Below are positions 47,301 to 55,316 of a DNA stretch of 64,000 nucleotides, piece by piece. The stretch covers positions 2,852,001 to 2,916,000 of the forward strand of contig NZ_WUBI01000001.1 of the NCBI RefSeq assembly GCF_009807035.1, written 5' to 3'. This DNA comes from Paenibacillus dendrobii. Its GTDB lineage: Bacteria > Bacillota > Bacilli > Paenibacillales > Paenibacillaceae. Within the stretch, counting starts at the first letter, position 1, and every line of letters begins with the position of its first letter. The notes under the pieces are model-generated. The model was given only the letters and a program-made list of their open reading frames with translations. It did no database searches and was not told where the DNA came from. The translations under genes were made by a program, and so were the position numbers.

Positions 47301-49183
47301 ACCAGCAACTGCTGCGCTTTTTTCCCGGATACCTCCGCCGTAATCATCGTCGTTCCCGGCGCTACGGCCGTAATGGCTCCGGTCACTGGGTCAATGACGG
47401 CAATTTGACTATTGGTGCTGCCGTACGTGATTCCCGTCGTGATTTCTTTTTTGCCTTCCACCTTGTAATCCCCGATGACTTTAGCTGCAGGCGTGTCCTC
47501 ACCCACGATGGCGGAGAACACTTCCGCGATTTCAATGCTTTTCAATTCCCCAGCCTTCACCTGCACCGTATAGCCTGCTTCAAGTCCTTCATATTCAGCT
47601 GTCACAGCTGTCTCTCCTACCTGCAGGGCTCTGATCTGCCGCCCCGTTATTTCGGCAATACCGTTGCCGTCCGGCACCGAAAATGCCGTTTCCGCCGAGA
47701 TTTCAACGGGCTCTCCGTTGCCGTAGACCGCATATGCCTTCAGATCTGCCGTCTCGGTCAATACCAATGAGGTCGGCCCTTCTATCAGAATCCGCTCCGG
47801 TACGGCCTGGGTTGGCGTGACCGTCAGCCGGTAAACGGACGAATACTTATTCTGATAGGTTGCGGTCAGAAGCGCTTCCCCGGCAGCATGTGCCGTAACG
47901 GTACCATCCGCATCCACCGTCGCCACGGACTCGTCACCGCTCGAAAAGGCAATACTTCCTTGCTCGGCAGGCTGCGGCGAAGCATCCCCCTTGCGGGTCA
48001 CGAGCATGCTCGGATGCATGGACTCGCCGGTGCCGAGCGGTTTGGCTCCGGACCATTCCAATGCAAAGACGTCGGTGTCCTCATAAAGCATACTCACCTG
48101 GTCCACGTAGAGGGAACCCGCCGTTTTGGTTCCGGTTTCGACCAAATAGATATAATTAAATTTCACAGGGTACTGGACCGCCGGCATGTTGGCCGTCACA
48201 TAGCGCCAGCCGTTCAACACTTCACTGCTCCCCGTAAAATCGAGCGTATATAGAGCCCCCTTACTGTCCTGAATTTGTCCGCGAATCCAGTGTTTTTGAT
48301 CCTCCCCGAATGCCCAGAATCCGATTTTCTTCGGGCTGCCCGGAATTTCGCGACCGTCTTTTCCGTCCGGTGCCATAAAACGTATGTAAGCCGCCGAGGT
48401 GCCGTCATTATTCGCAAAATCATAATTCAGCCTGCCGGCTTTCAGGCCGTATCTCACCGGACCTGGACGTTCCGATGGCACAAGCGCGGCCGAGTTCGCC
48501 TTCACGGACGTCACTCTGAGATCCGATATGTCTTCGAAATCTTCAAAGACTTGCGTCCATTCGCTGTTTGCCGCTGTAATCTGCCGCTCAGGAGCGATGA
48601 TATGGACGGTGGCTTCCGCGGTCAATCCGCCGTATGCAGCCGCAATGATGACCTCTGCGGGCTGATCACCCGCCCTAAACGTGCTTCCCGTTAATGTGCC
48701 GATGCCGGAAGCATCATCCGTATTCAGGCTCCACGCAACCTCGCCCTGCGGGATGTCCACTTCGCGCCCATCCGCGGCATAACCTTTTAGCGTAAACGTC
48801 TTAGTTGTATTCACGCTTACGGTTACGGGTTCCGCGGATATTTCCAGACGCACGGCTTCTGTGCTGCCAGCTGTGTTCCCGCTTCCTTCGTTCACGGGCA
48901 CTGTTTCTTCCGGGGAGCTTGCAGGCGTTCCGCTCTGCTCTGTATCCTCCGATTCATTTTGCGCGGAATCCGTTCCGGATGGTTCACCCGTTGCATCCGT
49001 CTCAGGTTCCGTTGCACCCCCGCCGTCCTGCTGCGGCGTCCCAATATGCTCTACACTAGCTTCCTCCTCTGTGGCTGCCCCATAGACAGAACTTGGGACA
49101 CAAGATATGAATGCGCTTACAATTAAACTTAGAATGAGTACTACGCGAAGAGGCCTGCCTAACCATGATACCCGGTTGATCAT
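44348..49183 (-). CDS. SLH-anchored GHL10 family glycoside hydrolase-like giant protein
   Basis: 1611 residues from ATG 49183 (AAGGAAG upstream; the frame extends to 49261 without a Shine-Dalgarno). Order: signal peptide (to about residue 36), Pro/Thr/Glu-rich linker, BIG2-type Ig domains, a carbohydrate-binding-like beta domain (about 205-370), more BIG2 repeats, a GHL10 (DUF187) barrel from about 630 (ELRGAWISTVENIDWP; FHAWINPYRIS), fibronectin type III (about 1025), BIG2, a beta domain, and three SLH repeats from about 1430. It is displayed on the cell surface through secondary cell-wall polymer. The GHL10 substrate is not established. Confidence 0.92.
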   Translation of the reverse strand: MINRVSWLGRPLRVVLILSLIVSAFISCVPSSVYGAATEEEASVEHIGTPQQDGGGATEPETDATGEPSGTDSAQNESEDTEQSGTPASSPEETVPVNEGSGNTAGSTEAVRLEISAEPVTVSVNTTKTFTLKGYAADGREVDIPQGEVAWSLNTDDASGIGTLTGSTFRAGDQPAEVIIAAAYGGLTAEATVHIIAPERQITAANSEWTQVFEDFEDISDLRVTSVKANSAALVPSERPGPVRYGLKAGRLNYDFANNDGTSAAYIRFMAPDGKDGREIPGSPKKIGFWAFGEDQKHWIRGQIQDSKGALYTLDFTGSSEVLNGWRYVTANMPAVQYPVKFNYIYLVETGTKTAGSLYVDQVSMLYEDTDVFALEWSGAKPLGTGESMHPSMLVTRKGDASPQPAEQGSIAFSSGDESVATVDADGTVTAHAAGEALLTATYQNKYSSVYRLTVTPTQAVPERILIEGPTSLVLTETADLKAYAVYGNGEPVEISAETAFSVPDGNGIAEITGRQIRALQVGETAVTAEYEGLEAGYTVQVKAGELKSIEIAEVFSAIVGEDTPAAKVIGDYKVEGKKEITTGITYGSTNSQIAVIDPVTGAITAVAPGTTMITAEVSGKKAQQLLVVTNPAAHPKRELRGAWISTVENIDWPTKGVLDPQQQRQDFVKLLDELKQTGINAVFVQVRPTSDSFFPSEYFPWSHWLTGEQGKAPSDGYDPLKFMVDEAHKRNLEFHAWINPYRISMHDNPDLLAPTHPARLHPDWVVKNGGKMYFNPAIPEAQNYIIDGVKEIVQNYDVDGIHMDDYFYPYPGNEPFDDSKEYNAYKSGGGTMPLDDWRRDNVNTIVKGLNAGIKQIKPFVKFGISPFGIWRNKGTDPTGSETNGQQNYDGLYADTRTWMKQGWVDYLAPQIYWHFGYSAAAYEKLIDWWTKEINGENDHSGKHNVQLYIGMAPYRVGQDNWTNPDQLPAQLRFNNDHGEDVSGNIMFSTSDLLGNPLGVRDAVASMYSSPALIPVMPWLPDDTPNVPKLTEVKGAGGSIHLSWEDTGDKEPAYYAIYRVQGDRGIDKDDASQLVATIRSVNGAAQTYTDLTAIPEQPYTYAVSAVGRLHHESGLSNEMTGQTDSSRYTAIELSGLQQMTVSQSQQIKVYGVLHSGAKEEITAGVSFSSSEPKTASISIAGVITAFAEGAARIQADYQGHSASFTLNVLATPATNPGTQPSGGAGSVSPSPSTPPGAVPNQRIVNDRDLDGVKDGKLEIRLSPTQTQVVVPGSVVARLGKDILLNIQADHAALSVPSSVLEEAMKLISGGNPNDLKLVIDMKPVEAKEATNILQRIQQHENAILTSNGMIQIAVSAQSNDGKSSGLQRFPNGMMLTLDIPDGAKSSRTGIYRILAAGGSLEYVNGAKPGEKQITVRVTVPGQYSAISYDKTFKDIASDHWASEVIKDMAARHVLKGLPDGTFAPGKEVTRAEFVSMLARLLNLPAKTGTAFTDVKEEAWYAEDVSAALQAGIIQGKGDGRFHPDQAVTREEMTMMLISAYHAAGGKNIQGASKTFRDQAGISPWAQDAVNEAAAIGLMQGSGGKFNPGLATTRAESAQALANLLMLTEYRL

Positions 49184-49366
49184 ACATGCACTTCCTTTCC
49201 CATGCGTTAAGTTGTCCTTGCCGATTTCAAGCGCGCCAAAAAAAGACCGAGCCCCAACCACCTACTTTCTTGAAAATATGTTTTAATTATATAATGCATA
49301 TTAAAATTTTACTACAAAAAATTAAACCATTATTCTCTCGATATTCGACCTTTTTCGAGCCTTAAA

Positions 49367-49388
49367 AGGCCGCATAAATATGCGGCCT
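49367..49388 (-). terminator. Terminator of the winged-helix gene
   Basis: AGGCCGCAT (49367-49375) pairs with ATGCGGCCT (49380-49388) over a 4-nt loop; TTTTAAGG follows on the minus strand. Confidence 0.75.
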
Positions 49389-49401
49389 GGTTTCATCATC
49401 T

Positions 49402-49704
49402 CTAGTACTTGGTCCAGTAATCGGTATTCCCTTCCCTGATAACCGGCAGGTCTTGCCGCTTATGCGCTTCCTCATGTGCCGGTTCTTTCCGCTCCCACTT
49501 CTCAATGATCACGATGGTCTGCACGTTGGTTTTGTCTTTCCATTCGATGTACTCCAGCCGTTCCAGCTCGCGCAGGGAATGCAGGATGACATCCTTGCGT
49601 TTCCCCGTCTTGATCTCCAGCTCATGAATCGTCGGCAGCCTGCGCCGTCCACTCAAAAAGTTGAAAAGAATGCGAAGAATTTTCCGTTCCATATCCGCCA
49701 GCAT
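49402..49704 (-). CDS. Small winged-helix protein
   Basis: 100 residues. A winged-helix pattern is visible over residues 5-70 (LRILFNFLSGRRRLPTIHELEIKTGKRKDVILHSLRELERLEYIEWKD). AAGGAG lies 9-10 nt before ATG 49704. It starts 13 bp after the stop of a 63-residue WYL-like gene on the same strand, so the two are likely co-expressed. It may be a DNA-binding partner of that protein. Confidence 0.72.
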   Translation of the reverse strand: MLADMERKILRILFNFLSGRRRLPTIHELEIKTGKRKDVILHSLRELERLEYIEWKDKTNVQTIVIIEKWERKEPAHEEAHKRQDLPVIREGNTDYWTKY

Positions 49705-49717
49705 CAGCTGTCACTCC

Positions 49718-49909
49718 TTACGCAGTTTTGGCCGGCTGCCATGCCAGAATGCGGTCCAGGCGAAAGGTTCGCGGCGCTCCCGTTTGCAGGCATGTTGCCC
49801 GCACAAGCCCGCCGCGGATTCCTTTTACCTCGATCTTGCGCTGCGTGATCTTTCCTGCGCGGTCCAGATATACAATTTCCACATGTTGACCGATGTATTT
49901 TTCCGGCAT
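49718..49909 (-). CDS. Stand-alone mini-WYL domain protein
   Basis: 63 residues, with GGAGGGG 6 nt before ATG 49909. The sequence VEIVYLDRAGKITQRKIEV...RATCLQTGAPRTFRLDRILAW has the strand pattern and the terminal FRLDRI signature of WYL ligand-sensing domains, but neither the Trp-Tyr-Leu triplet nor a helix-turn-helix. The winged-helix gene directly downstream could supply DNA binding. Function not known. Confidence 0.7.
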   Translation of the reverse strand: MPEKYIGQHVEIVYLDRAGKITQRKIEVKGIRGGLVRATCLQTGAPRTFRLDRILAWQPAKTA

Positions 49910-50097
49910 GACAGCCCCTCCAATCAGAACTCTTGTTCTTATATTTTAACCGAACACACGTTCTTTTATCAATGGTTTTTTTGAGTACTATCCAAGCATG
50001 GCAAAAATACGCAAGGAGCGCCGTGATTCTGAGAGCGCAGGTCAAGGAAGCCGGGTTCAAGAGAGAGGTTACACATCTGGTTAGCTCCCATACAAAA

Positions 50098-50134
50098 AAG
50101 ACCTATCGCAGAATGAAATTTTGCGATAGGTCTT
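50098..50134 (-). terminator. Terminator of the ywbE gene
   Basis: AAGACCTATCGCA (50098-50110) pairs with TGCGATAGGTCTT (50122-50134), flanked by an A-run that becomes a U-tract on the minus strand. Confidence 0.88.
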
Positions 50135-50160
50135 AGATATGGATGTGTGTCACTTTATTT

Positions 50161-50370
50161 TCACGGCTGGACGATCGCCTGTACCCGCCCCACGGTCCCG
50201 TCGGTCAGCCTCACTTTAATGCCTCTGGTATGGTTCGGTGAATTGGTCAGCAGCTTTTGGACGATGCCTTGCGTGCGCTTGCCCGTGCGCTGATCTTCTT
50301 TCTTGACGACTTCTACGGTCATTCCCGGCTTGATGCTCGCCCGGATCATATGCGATTCCACGATGTTCAC
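50161..50370 (-). CDS. ywbE: YwbE family protein
   Basis: 69 residues from GTG 50370, or fewer if ATG 50349 is used; GAGAGG lies close before the first GTG. The core KPGMTVEVVKKEDQRTGKRTQGIV and NSPNHTRGIKVRL are characteristic of the short YwbE family, which has an SH3-like beta pattern and no known function. Monocistronic with strong terminator. Confidence 0.88.
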   Translation of the reverse strand: MNIVESHMIRASIKPGMTVEVVKKEDQRTGKRTQGIVQKLLTNSPNHTRGIKVRLTDGTVGRVQAIVQP

Positions 50371-50501
50371 GTTCCTCTCTGTCTTACAGCCTGAGTCAAA
50401 CCGACCTGAAAACGGCTGCCTTTGCCTTTTATCATATCATAAATGCAAATCGTTTTCCGTTCGGGTACAATAAGACAAAACGACATGTGGAGGCTGAACC
50501 C

Positions 50502-50735
50502 ATGAATATGGAAGAAGAACCAAAACAACAGGCAATCCCTGCCGAAGATGACCAGGGCAATTTCAGGCTGCTCGATGTCGGGCGCATCCTCTCCATCTCG
50601 TCCGAAATCGAAGGTGACGAAGACAGCGCCGCGATTTTCCATTACGACGATGGTAAGACGTACAAATACGTGCACAGCGAAAAAGCCATGAAGCAGTTCG
50701 GCGAATGGATTCAAAAAGGGGAAAACAATATCTAA
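50502..50735 (+). CDS. Small acidic hypothetical protein
   Basis: 77 residues from ATG 50502, 9 nt after TGGAGG; a frame extension to 50487 includes the Shine-Dalgarno itself and is rejected. The protein is acidic in its first half and ends with a short alpha-beta motif (DDGKTYKYVHSEKAMKQFGEWI). A terminator follows. Not recognised. Confidence 0.75.
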   Translation: MNMEEEPKQQAIPAEDDQGNFRLLDVGRILSISSEIEGDEDSAAIFHYDDGKTYKYVHSEKAMKQFGEWIQKGENNI

Positions 50736-50745
50736 TCAGGAAGAA

Positions 50746-50770
50746 AAGCTGCCTTCGAGCGGCTTTTTTT
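50746..50770 (+). terminator. Terminator of the small acidic protein gene
   Basis: AAGCTGC (50746-50752) pairs with GCGGCTT (50759-50765, one G-U pair), followed by seven T residues. Confidence 0.85.
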
Positions 50771-51157
50771 GCGTTTAACAGAGATTAGGTACGTTTAGGA
50801 TATGGAGCGCAGAAAAACCGTCAGGATGACTTGCTTATCCGTATCAGTCCTCTGGTTAAAACAACCAACGAGGCCACTAAAAGGATCATTTGAGGCTGAA
50901 CCAAGATTCCGTTATCCTCCTGCCCTTCCCGCTGTTCCGTTCTTCTCTTTTTTGCCACCTCATCCACCTCGTTTCATAACTTGAATCGCACCACTGCCTC
51001 AAGAAAACATAATTCAGCAAGGATATGTAAGCCACGCTTCCCGGAACGACATCATCTGAATGATATCATATGCAAATGACAGATCAGCGATATGGGCAAG
51101 CGCAGGCATGAAACAGCACTTCAACTAGAGAATAATATTTCTGTCTGCTTGTCGTTT
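50771..51157. other. Intergenic gap, nothing recognised
   Basis: 387 bp between a plus-strand terminator and the convergent GNAT gene. A 60-codon plus-strand frame at 50802 is Pro-rich, lacks a Shine-Dalgarno and resembles no protein I know. No clear terminator or repeat is visible. Confidence 0.5.
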
Positions 51158-52141
51158 TTAAAGTAGCTTGCATATCATTTTGAAATTCCCGGGAACCGCT
51201 GTAAAACCAAGCAGATCACGGTTGATTCGGAGCATGGGTATATTCATCGAATCGTTATGCGTTCTGAGGGAAGCCGCCCCGGCCGCATGCGCAGACCGTA
51301 TGCCCAGCAGTTTTAGCGCCAAACCAAGCCGCTGCCCCCGGTATTCCGGCAGGACGCCGGTATAGTGGTGGTACATCGCATCATTTTGCCCGTTCTGCTG
51401 CAGCGTCACTACCCCGACGTAACGTTCGCCGTCTTTGGCGATATGTATATATTCAGGCCGCACGCCCGGCAAATCCAGGTTCCATTTTCTCCACTCTTCG
51501 AACCAGGGATAATCCTCGTTGAATCCCGGGATATCCTGATGGGTTACACGATACAGCTCATGAAGCTTGCGCTCGTTCTCTTCGCCAGGTTCATCCGCAA
51601 GTGTAACGAACTGAATGCCGGACTGCTCGGCTGCATCGATGCACGAGAACAGAGCTTCGTTCGTATACGCGGACAGATCCAGCACGGATTGGAAGGTATG
51701 CCGCTCCTTCGTGTAACCCTGCCGCTGCGCAAACCCCAGCGAGTCTTCATCGTCCTCCTTTATGAAACAGACAAGGATAGAAGCCCTGACCTTCTGAGCC
51801 CAAAGTCTGACTTCATCGTACAAGGCTCTGCCGGCTCCATGGCCGCGTTCCTCCGGAAGAACGATCAGGGTGAGATTCAAATTTCCCGGTTCATTCCAGG
51901 GCGCGCGCCACACGATCGTATATCCAATGACCTCTCCCTGCTCATTCTCCGCCACCCACTTCGGACGGTCCCAACCCATCAGCTCGCCATTCTCGTTATA
52001 ATGCAGTTGGCCCGGCGGAATGTTGTCCTCCTCGGCCTGCAGCTGCTGAGCGGTTGTGGGCACCGACCAAATGGAGTTGAGCAGCGAGGCGGCTGCCGGA
52101 TAATCTTCCTTGCGTAACGGGCGAATCGTAAAATTTGACAA
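51158..52141 (-). CDS. Tandem GNAT acetyltransferase
   Basis: 327 residues from TTG 52141, 9 nt after GGAGGG. Two GNAT domains are visible. The first (about 1-155) has LTLIVLPEERGHGAGRALYDEV with the acetyl-CoA-binding RGxGxG-like loop. The second (about 165-327) has HHYTGVLPEYRGQRLGLALKLLGI. Such double-GNAT proteins acetylate small molecules or antibiotics such as mycothiol intermediates in other phyla; the substrate here is unknown. Confidence 0.88.
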   Translation of the reverse strand: MSNFTIRPLRKEDYPAAASLLNSIWSVPTTAQQLQAEEDNIPPGQLHYNENGELMGWDRPKWVAENEQGEVIGYTIVWRAPWNEPGNLNLTLIVLPEERGHGAGRALYDEVRLWAQKVRASILVCFIKEDDEDSLGFAQRQGYTKERHTFQSVLDLSAYTNEALFSCIDAAEQSGIQFVTLADEPGEENERKLHELYRVTHQDIPGFNEDYPWFEEWRKWNLDLPGVRPEYIHIAKDGERYVGVVTLQQNGQNDAMYHHYTGVLPEYRGQRLGLALKLLGIRSAHAAGAASLRTHNDSMNIPMLRINRDLLGFTAVPGNFKMICKLL

Positions 52142-52261
52142 GGGGCGTTTCCCTCCATAGAATTACAAATTAACCTTCGGCACCATTATCTCATGCCCTG
52201 TCTTCCTTTTCATGGGAAAGTTTGGGTATATAAAAAGAAGCTTTCGCTCTCCCCGGCAGCA

Positions 52262-52307
52262 AAAAAACCGCCAAGTACATGGATTGCTGTACTTAACGGT
52301 TTTTTTC
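52262..52307. terminator. Terminator of the des-desK-desR operon
   Basis: AAAAAACCG (52262-52270) and AAGTAC (52273-52278) pair with GTACTT (52289-52294) and CGGTTTTTT (52297-52305). U-tracts form in both directions. Confidence 0.9.
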
Positions 52308-52318
52308 AAATTTCACAG

Positions 52319-52918
52319 TCATTTGAACCAGCCCTTCTCTTTAAACCGCGTAATGGCTTCCACCCGGTTCGTGACCTGGAGTTTATCGAGAATGACGGAA
52401 ATATAGTTCCTCACGGTTCCTTGTGTGATATACAATTGACTGGCGATTTCCTTCGTGTTTCTCCCGTCCGCGATCAGTCCGATGACGTCCTTCTCCCGCT
52501 GGGTCAGCGGATTCTCCTCTCCAGAGGCATCATCTACCAGCTCGGAAGCATAGATTCGCCTTCCTGCCATGATGCTCCGTATGGAGTCCGCCAATTCCTC
52601 ACTGGGACTGTCCTTCAGCAAATATCCGTTCGCTCCGGCTTTAATAGCCCGTTCGAAATATCCGAACCGCGCAAAAGTCGTCAAGATCATCACTTTGCAG
52701 CCGCTGCCCTTCAGCTCCTCGGCGGCCTCAAGTCCGCTCTTCCCTGGCATCTCAATATCCATAATACAAATATCCGGCTTCAATTGGCGAACCAGCTTCA
52801 CGGCATCTTCACCGTTGCTGGCTTGGCCCACGACCTGCATATCCTCTTCCAAATTAACCAGCGAGGCAAGCGCACCAAGCACCATCCGCTGGTCTTCAGC
52901 GATTACAATTCGAATCAC
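52319..52918 (-). CDS. desR: Response regulator of membrane fluidity
   Basis: 199 residues from GTG 52918 (AGGAGG 7 nt upstream), the same length as Bacillus DesR. The receiver has acidic residues Glu8-Asp9 and phospho-acceptor Asp54 (CIMDIEMPG); the NarL/LuxR helix-turn-helix covers about 135-195 (LTQREKDVIGLIADGRNTKEIASQLYITQGTVRNYISVILDKL). Its start overlaps the desK stop by 4 bp. It should activate the desaturase gene when phosphorylated by DesK in the cold. Confidence 0.94.
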   Translation of the reverse strand: MIRIVIAEDQRMVLGALASLVNLEEDMQVVGQASNGEDAVKLVRQLKPDICIMDIEMPGKSGLEAAEELKGSGCKVMILTTFARFGYFERAIKAGANGYLLKDSPSEELADSIRSIMAGRRIYASELVDDASGEENPLTQREKDVIGLIADGRNTKEIASQLYITQGTVRNYISVILDKLQVTNRVEAITRFKEKGWFK

Positions 52919-54057
52919 AGGACCACCTCCTTATTCGGGTGTTTCACGATATTCGGCACTTTTATGACAATCTTCGTTCCAGGGTCCTGGTTCGAACCCA
53001 CCTCCAAGCTGCCGTTTACGAATTCCAGCCGTTCTTTCATTCCGCGCAGTCCGCTGCCTTTGGCTAATAGGGAATCTCCTCCCATACCAATGCCATTATC
53101 TATAATTTGAATCGTCAGTTCCGTTGTTGACGTATCGATGATGATCGAGCAGACCGTAGCATTGCTGTGCTTGACGACGTTCGTTACCGCTTCCTTCAAA
53201 CACATGCTGAGCACATTTTCGACCAGAAGCGATGTGTTGGATAGAATCGGGTCTCCGGTCAGCATGAATTCAACCCCCGCTGCCTTCAGGATCTGTTTGA
53301 TGCGGAACATCTCATCCTCCAGACGCGTGCCGCGCATTTTCGTCACCATATCCCGCACCTCATTGAGAGCGTTTCTGGCCGTTTGACGCACATCGTTGAT
53401 CTCGGCCTCCGCCTGGGTCGGGTTCGTCCTCACTAATCTGCCGGCCAAATCACTCTTCAGCCCGATAAGGGAAAGCTTCTGTCCCAGCGTATCATGCAGA
53501 TCGCGGGCGATTCTCTGACGTTCCTCCAGCTTCACCAGCTCGGAAATCCGTTTGTTGGCGTCCTCCAGCTGTATCTCAAGTTTTCCCCGCTTGTTCCGGT
53601 AGTATGTGGTAACGGGCAGCAGAATCACTGCGATAAGACTGATCAGCACAAACGGAATTTGCGTTATCATGACAGGATCTTTTGTCACGTAGCCATAGTT
53701 AATCGTCGCGATCGTCGTGACAAGATGAAGGGTATATAGCACCACAAATCCAACCCGATGATGGAGATTACCGATAAAGAACGCGACGAAAAGCGCAAAG
53801 TATACATAACCGAACAGCATCGTCATCGCGATCGAGATCAGCATCTGGATGGATGTCCAAAAGTACACCAGCCAACCCTTGGAGACAAAGGACAGCACAT
53901 AGCATCCAAAAAAGGCCAGAATCATCAGAACGCCAAACACCACATGAACCATTGACGAAGATCGAAAAATGAAATAGAACGGGAGAATATAAAAGACGAC
54001 CCACACATAGGGGCTGAGCCCCGTGCTCCTGTGGAAAATTTGATACCATTTCTGCAA
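52915..54057 (-). CDS. desK: Thermosensor histidine kinase
   Basis: 380 residues from TTG 54057 (GGAGG 7 nt upstream). Four to five N-terminal membrane segments form the temperature/fluidity sensor. The HisKA_3 box is ERQRIARDLHDTLGQKLSLI with His188, the same position as in Bacillus subtilis DesK, followed by HATPase_c (EAVTNVVKHS, DNGIGM, GSGLRGMKERL). It autophosphorylates when membrane lipids become ordered and activates DesR. It lies 66 bp downstream of the desaturase gene. Confidence 0.94.
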   Translation of the reverse strand: MQKWYQIFHRSTGLSPYVWVVFYILPFYFIFRSSSMVHVVFGVLMILAFFGCYVLSFVSKGWLVYFWTSIQMLISIAMTMLFGYVYFALFVAFFIGNLHHRVGFVVLYTLHLVTTIATINYGYVTKDPVMITQIPFVLISLIAVILLPVTTYYRNKRGKLEIQLEDANKRISELVKLEERQRIARDLHDTLGQKLSLIGLKSDLAGRLVRTNPTQAEAEINDVRQTARNALNEVRDMVTKMRGTRLEDEMFRIKQILKAAGVEFMLTGDPILSNTSLLVENVLSMCLKEAVTNVVKHSNATVCSIIIDTSTTELTIQIIDNGIGMGGDSLLAKGSGLRGMKERLEFVNGSLEVGSNQDPGTKIVIKVPNIVKHPNKEVVL

Positions 54058-54122
54058 GGCGGTTCCTCCATGGCATGCTATCGTTTGGTTACGTTTATTT
54101 TATCATAATCGGTGACGGGAGG

Positions 54123-55181
54123 TTATTCCCCTTGTATGCTCGCCCTTGGACTTGGCATGGGTATCGCTTCGTGTTTAGTTTTTTGAATGGAACTTTTGAA
54201 CTGTTTGAAACTAATAAAAGTCTTGTTCTGCTCATCCCACAGCCGGAATCTCAGTGAAGCCAAGCTCGTAAGCAGCGTAATCGTCGTGGCCTTCTGCAGC
54301 GGCGGGGTTGAGTTATGCGCCTTCTCCAGGTTGTAATTAGGAACCTTCGGACTCAGATGATGAACATGATGAAAGCCAATGTTACCTGTTAACCATTGTA
54401 ACAATTTCGGCAGCTTATAATACGAGCTTCCTTCCACCGCCGCCTTCACATAGCTCCATTCGTCTTCATGTTCGAAATAAGAATCCTCAAACTGATGCTG
54501 TACATAGAATAACCAAATTCCGAGCATCCCGGATACGAATATGATAGGAAGCTGAATCATCAGAAATGCCTGCCATCCAACGGCCCAGCAGAGCGCTGCA
54601 TACAGAATTGCGATCGAAGCATTCATGACATACGTGTTGAGGCGTTCCTTCCGCTTCGCTCCTTTGCGGTTGAAACGGTATGACAGCACAAACACGAAAA
54701 TCGGTCCAAGACCCAGCATCACCACCGGATTGCGATAGAAACGGTAAGCCATGCGACGCATAAAAGGTGCGGCGGCATATTCGTTCACCGTCATCACCCA
54801 CATATCACCGATCCCCCGTTTATCCAGGTTGCTGCTCGTCGCATGATGAATGGAATGCGTGTTCTTCCACTGCTGATACGGAACCAGCGTGAGGACACCT
54901 GTAATGGTTCCCAAGATTTCGTTCGCCCGCCGGCTCTGAAAAAATGAGTAATGACAGCAGTCGTGGAATATGATGAACGTCCGGATCACGAACCCCGATG
55001 CAATGATCAGAATGGGAAGAGTAATCCAATACGATACAGACAAGCTTACATATGCGAAGTACCAGAGTAATAACACAGGCCCAATCGTGGATACGATCTG
55101 CCAGATGCTCGACTTCGTATTGCTTTTTTCAAAGGGAGTCATCTCTCTTCTTAAATTCCTTACTTTCGATTCCGTCGTCAT
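54123..55181 (-). CDS. des: Membrane fatty acid desaturase
   Basis: 352 residues from ATG 55181, 8 nt after GGGAGG, equal in length to Bacillus Des. The three His boxes for the di-iron centre are present: HDCCH, HSIHH (KNTHSIHHATSSN) and HHVHH. Hydrophobic segments place them on the cytoplasmic face. It introduces a double bond into membrane lipid acyl chains. It is first of three genes in the order des, desK, desR, and its promoter carries probable DesR sites. Confidence 0.94.
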   Translation of the reverse strand: MTTESKVRNLRREMTPFEKSNTKSSIWQIVSTIGPVLLLWYFAYVSLSVSYWITLPILIIASGFVIRTFIIFHDCCHYSFFQSRRANEILGTITGVLTLVPYQQWKNTHSIHHATSSNLDKRGIGDMWVMTVNEYAAAPFMRRMAYRFYRNPVVMLGLGPIFVFVLSYRFNRKGAKRKERLNTYVMNASIAILYAALCWAVGWQAFLMIQLPIIFVSGMLGIWLFYVQHQFEDSYFEHEDEWSYVKAAVEGSSYYKLPKLLQWLTGNIGFHHVHHLSPKVPNYNLEKAHNSTPPLQKATTITLLTSLASLRFRLWDEQNKTFISFKQFKSSIQKTKHEAIPMPSPRASIQGE

Positions 55182-55249
55182 TATGTCTTCCTCCCTGAGT
55201 GGATGCATGGAAACCGCCACGGTCATATCCATGAACGACTTCTATCCTC

Positions 55250-55316
55250 AGTATAGGAAACAACTTGCTGCCCGAGTAGTCATGAACATCAGGTAGGGAG
55301 TATGACAAATGTCATA
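55250..55316 (-). promoter_or_regulatory. des promoter with GTCAT repeats (candidate DesR sites)
   Basis: A -10 TATACT lies at 55255-55250 (minus strand) with a poor -35. A palindrome TATGAC-AAAT-GTCATA (55301-55316) is centred about 65 bp before the expected start point. A second GTCATGA element (55279-55285) lies near -40. Two GTCAT-bearing sites before an activator-dependent promoter fit DesR binding. The distal palindrome overlaps the 3' end of the ABC exporter gene. Confidence 0.5.

Noticed and set aside
46775..47770. 331-codon frame antisense to the GHL10 barrel
   Set aside because: No domain pattern or ribosome binding site; the barrel on the minus strand explains the open frame.
50802..50984. 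60-codon plus-strand frame after the small acidic protein gene
   Set aside because: Pro-rich, no ribosome binding site and directly behind a terminator.
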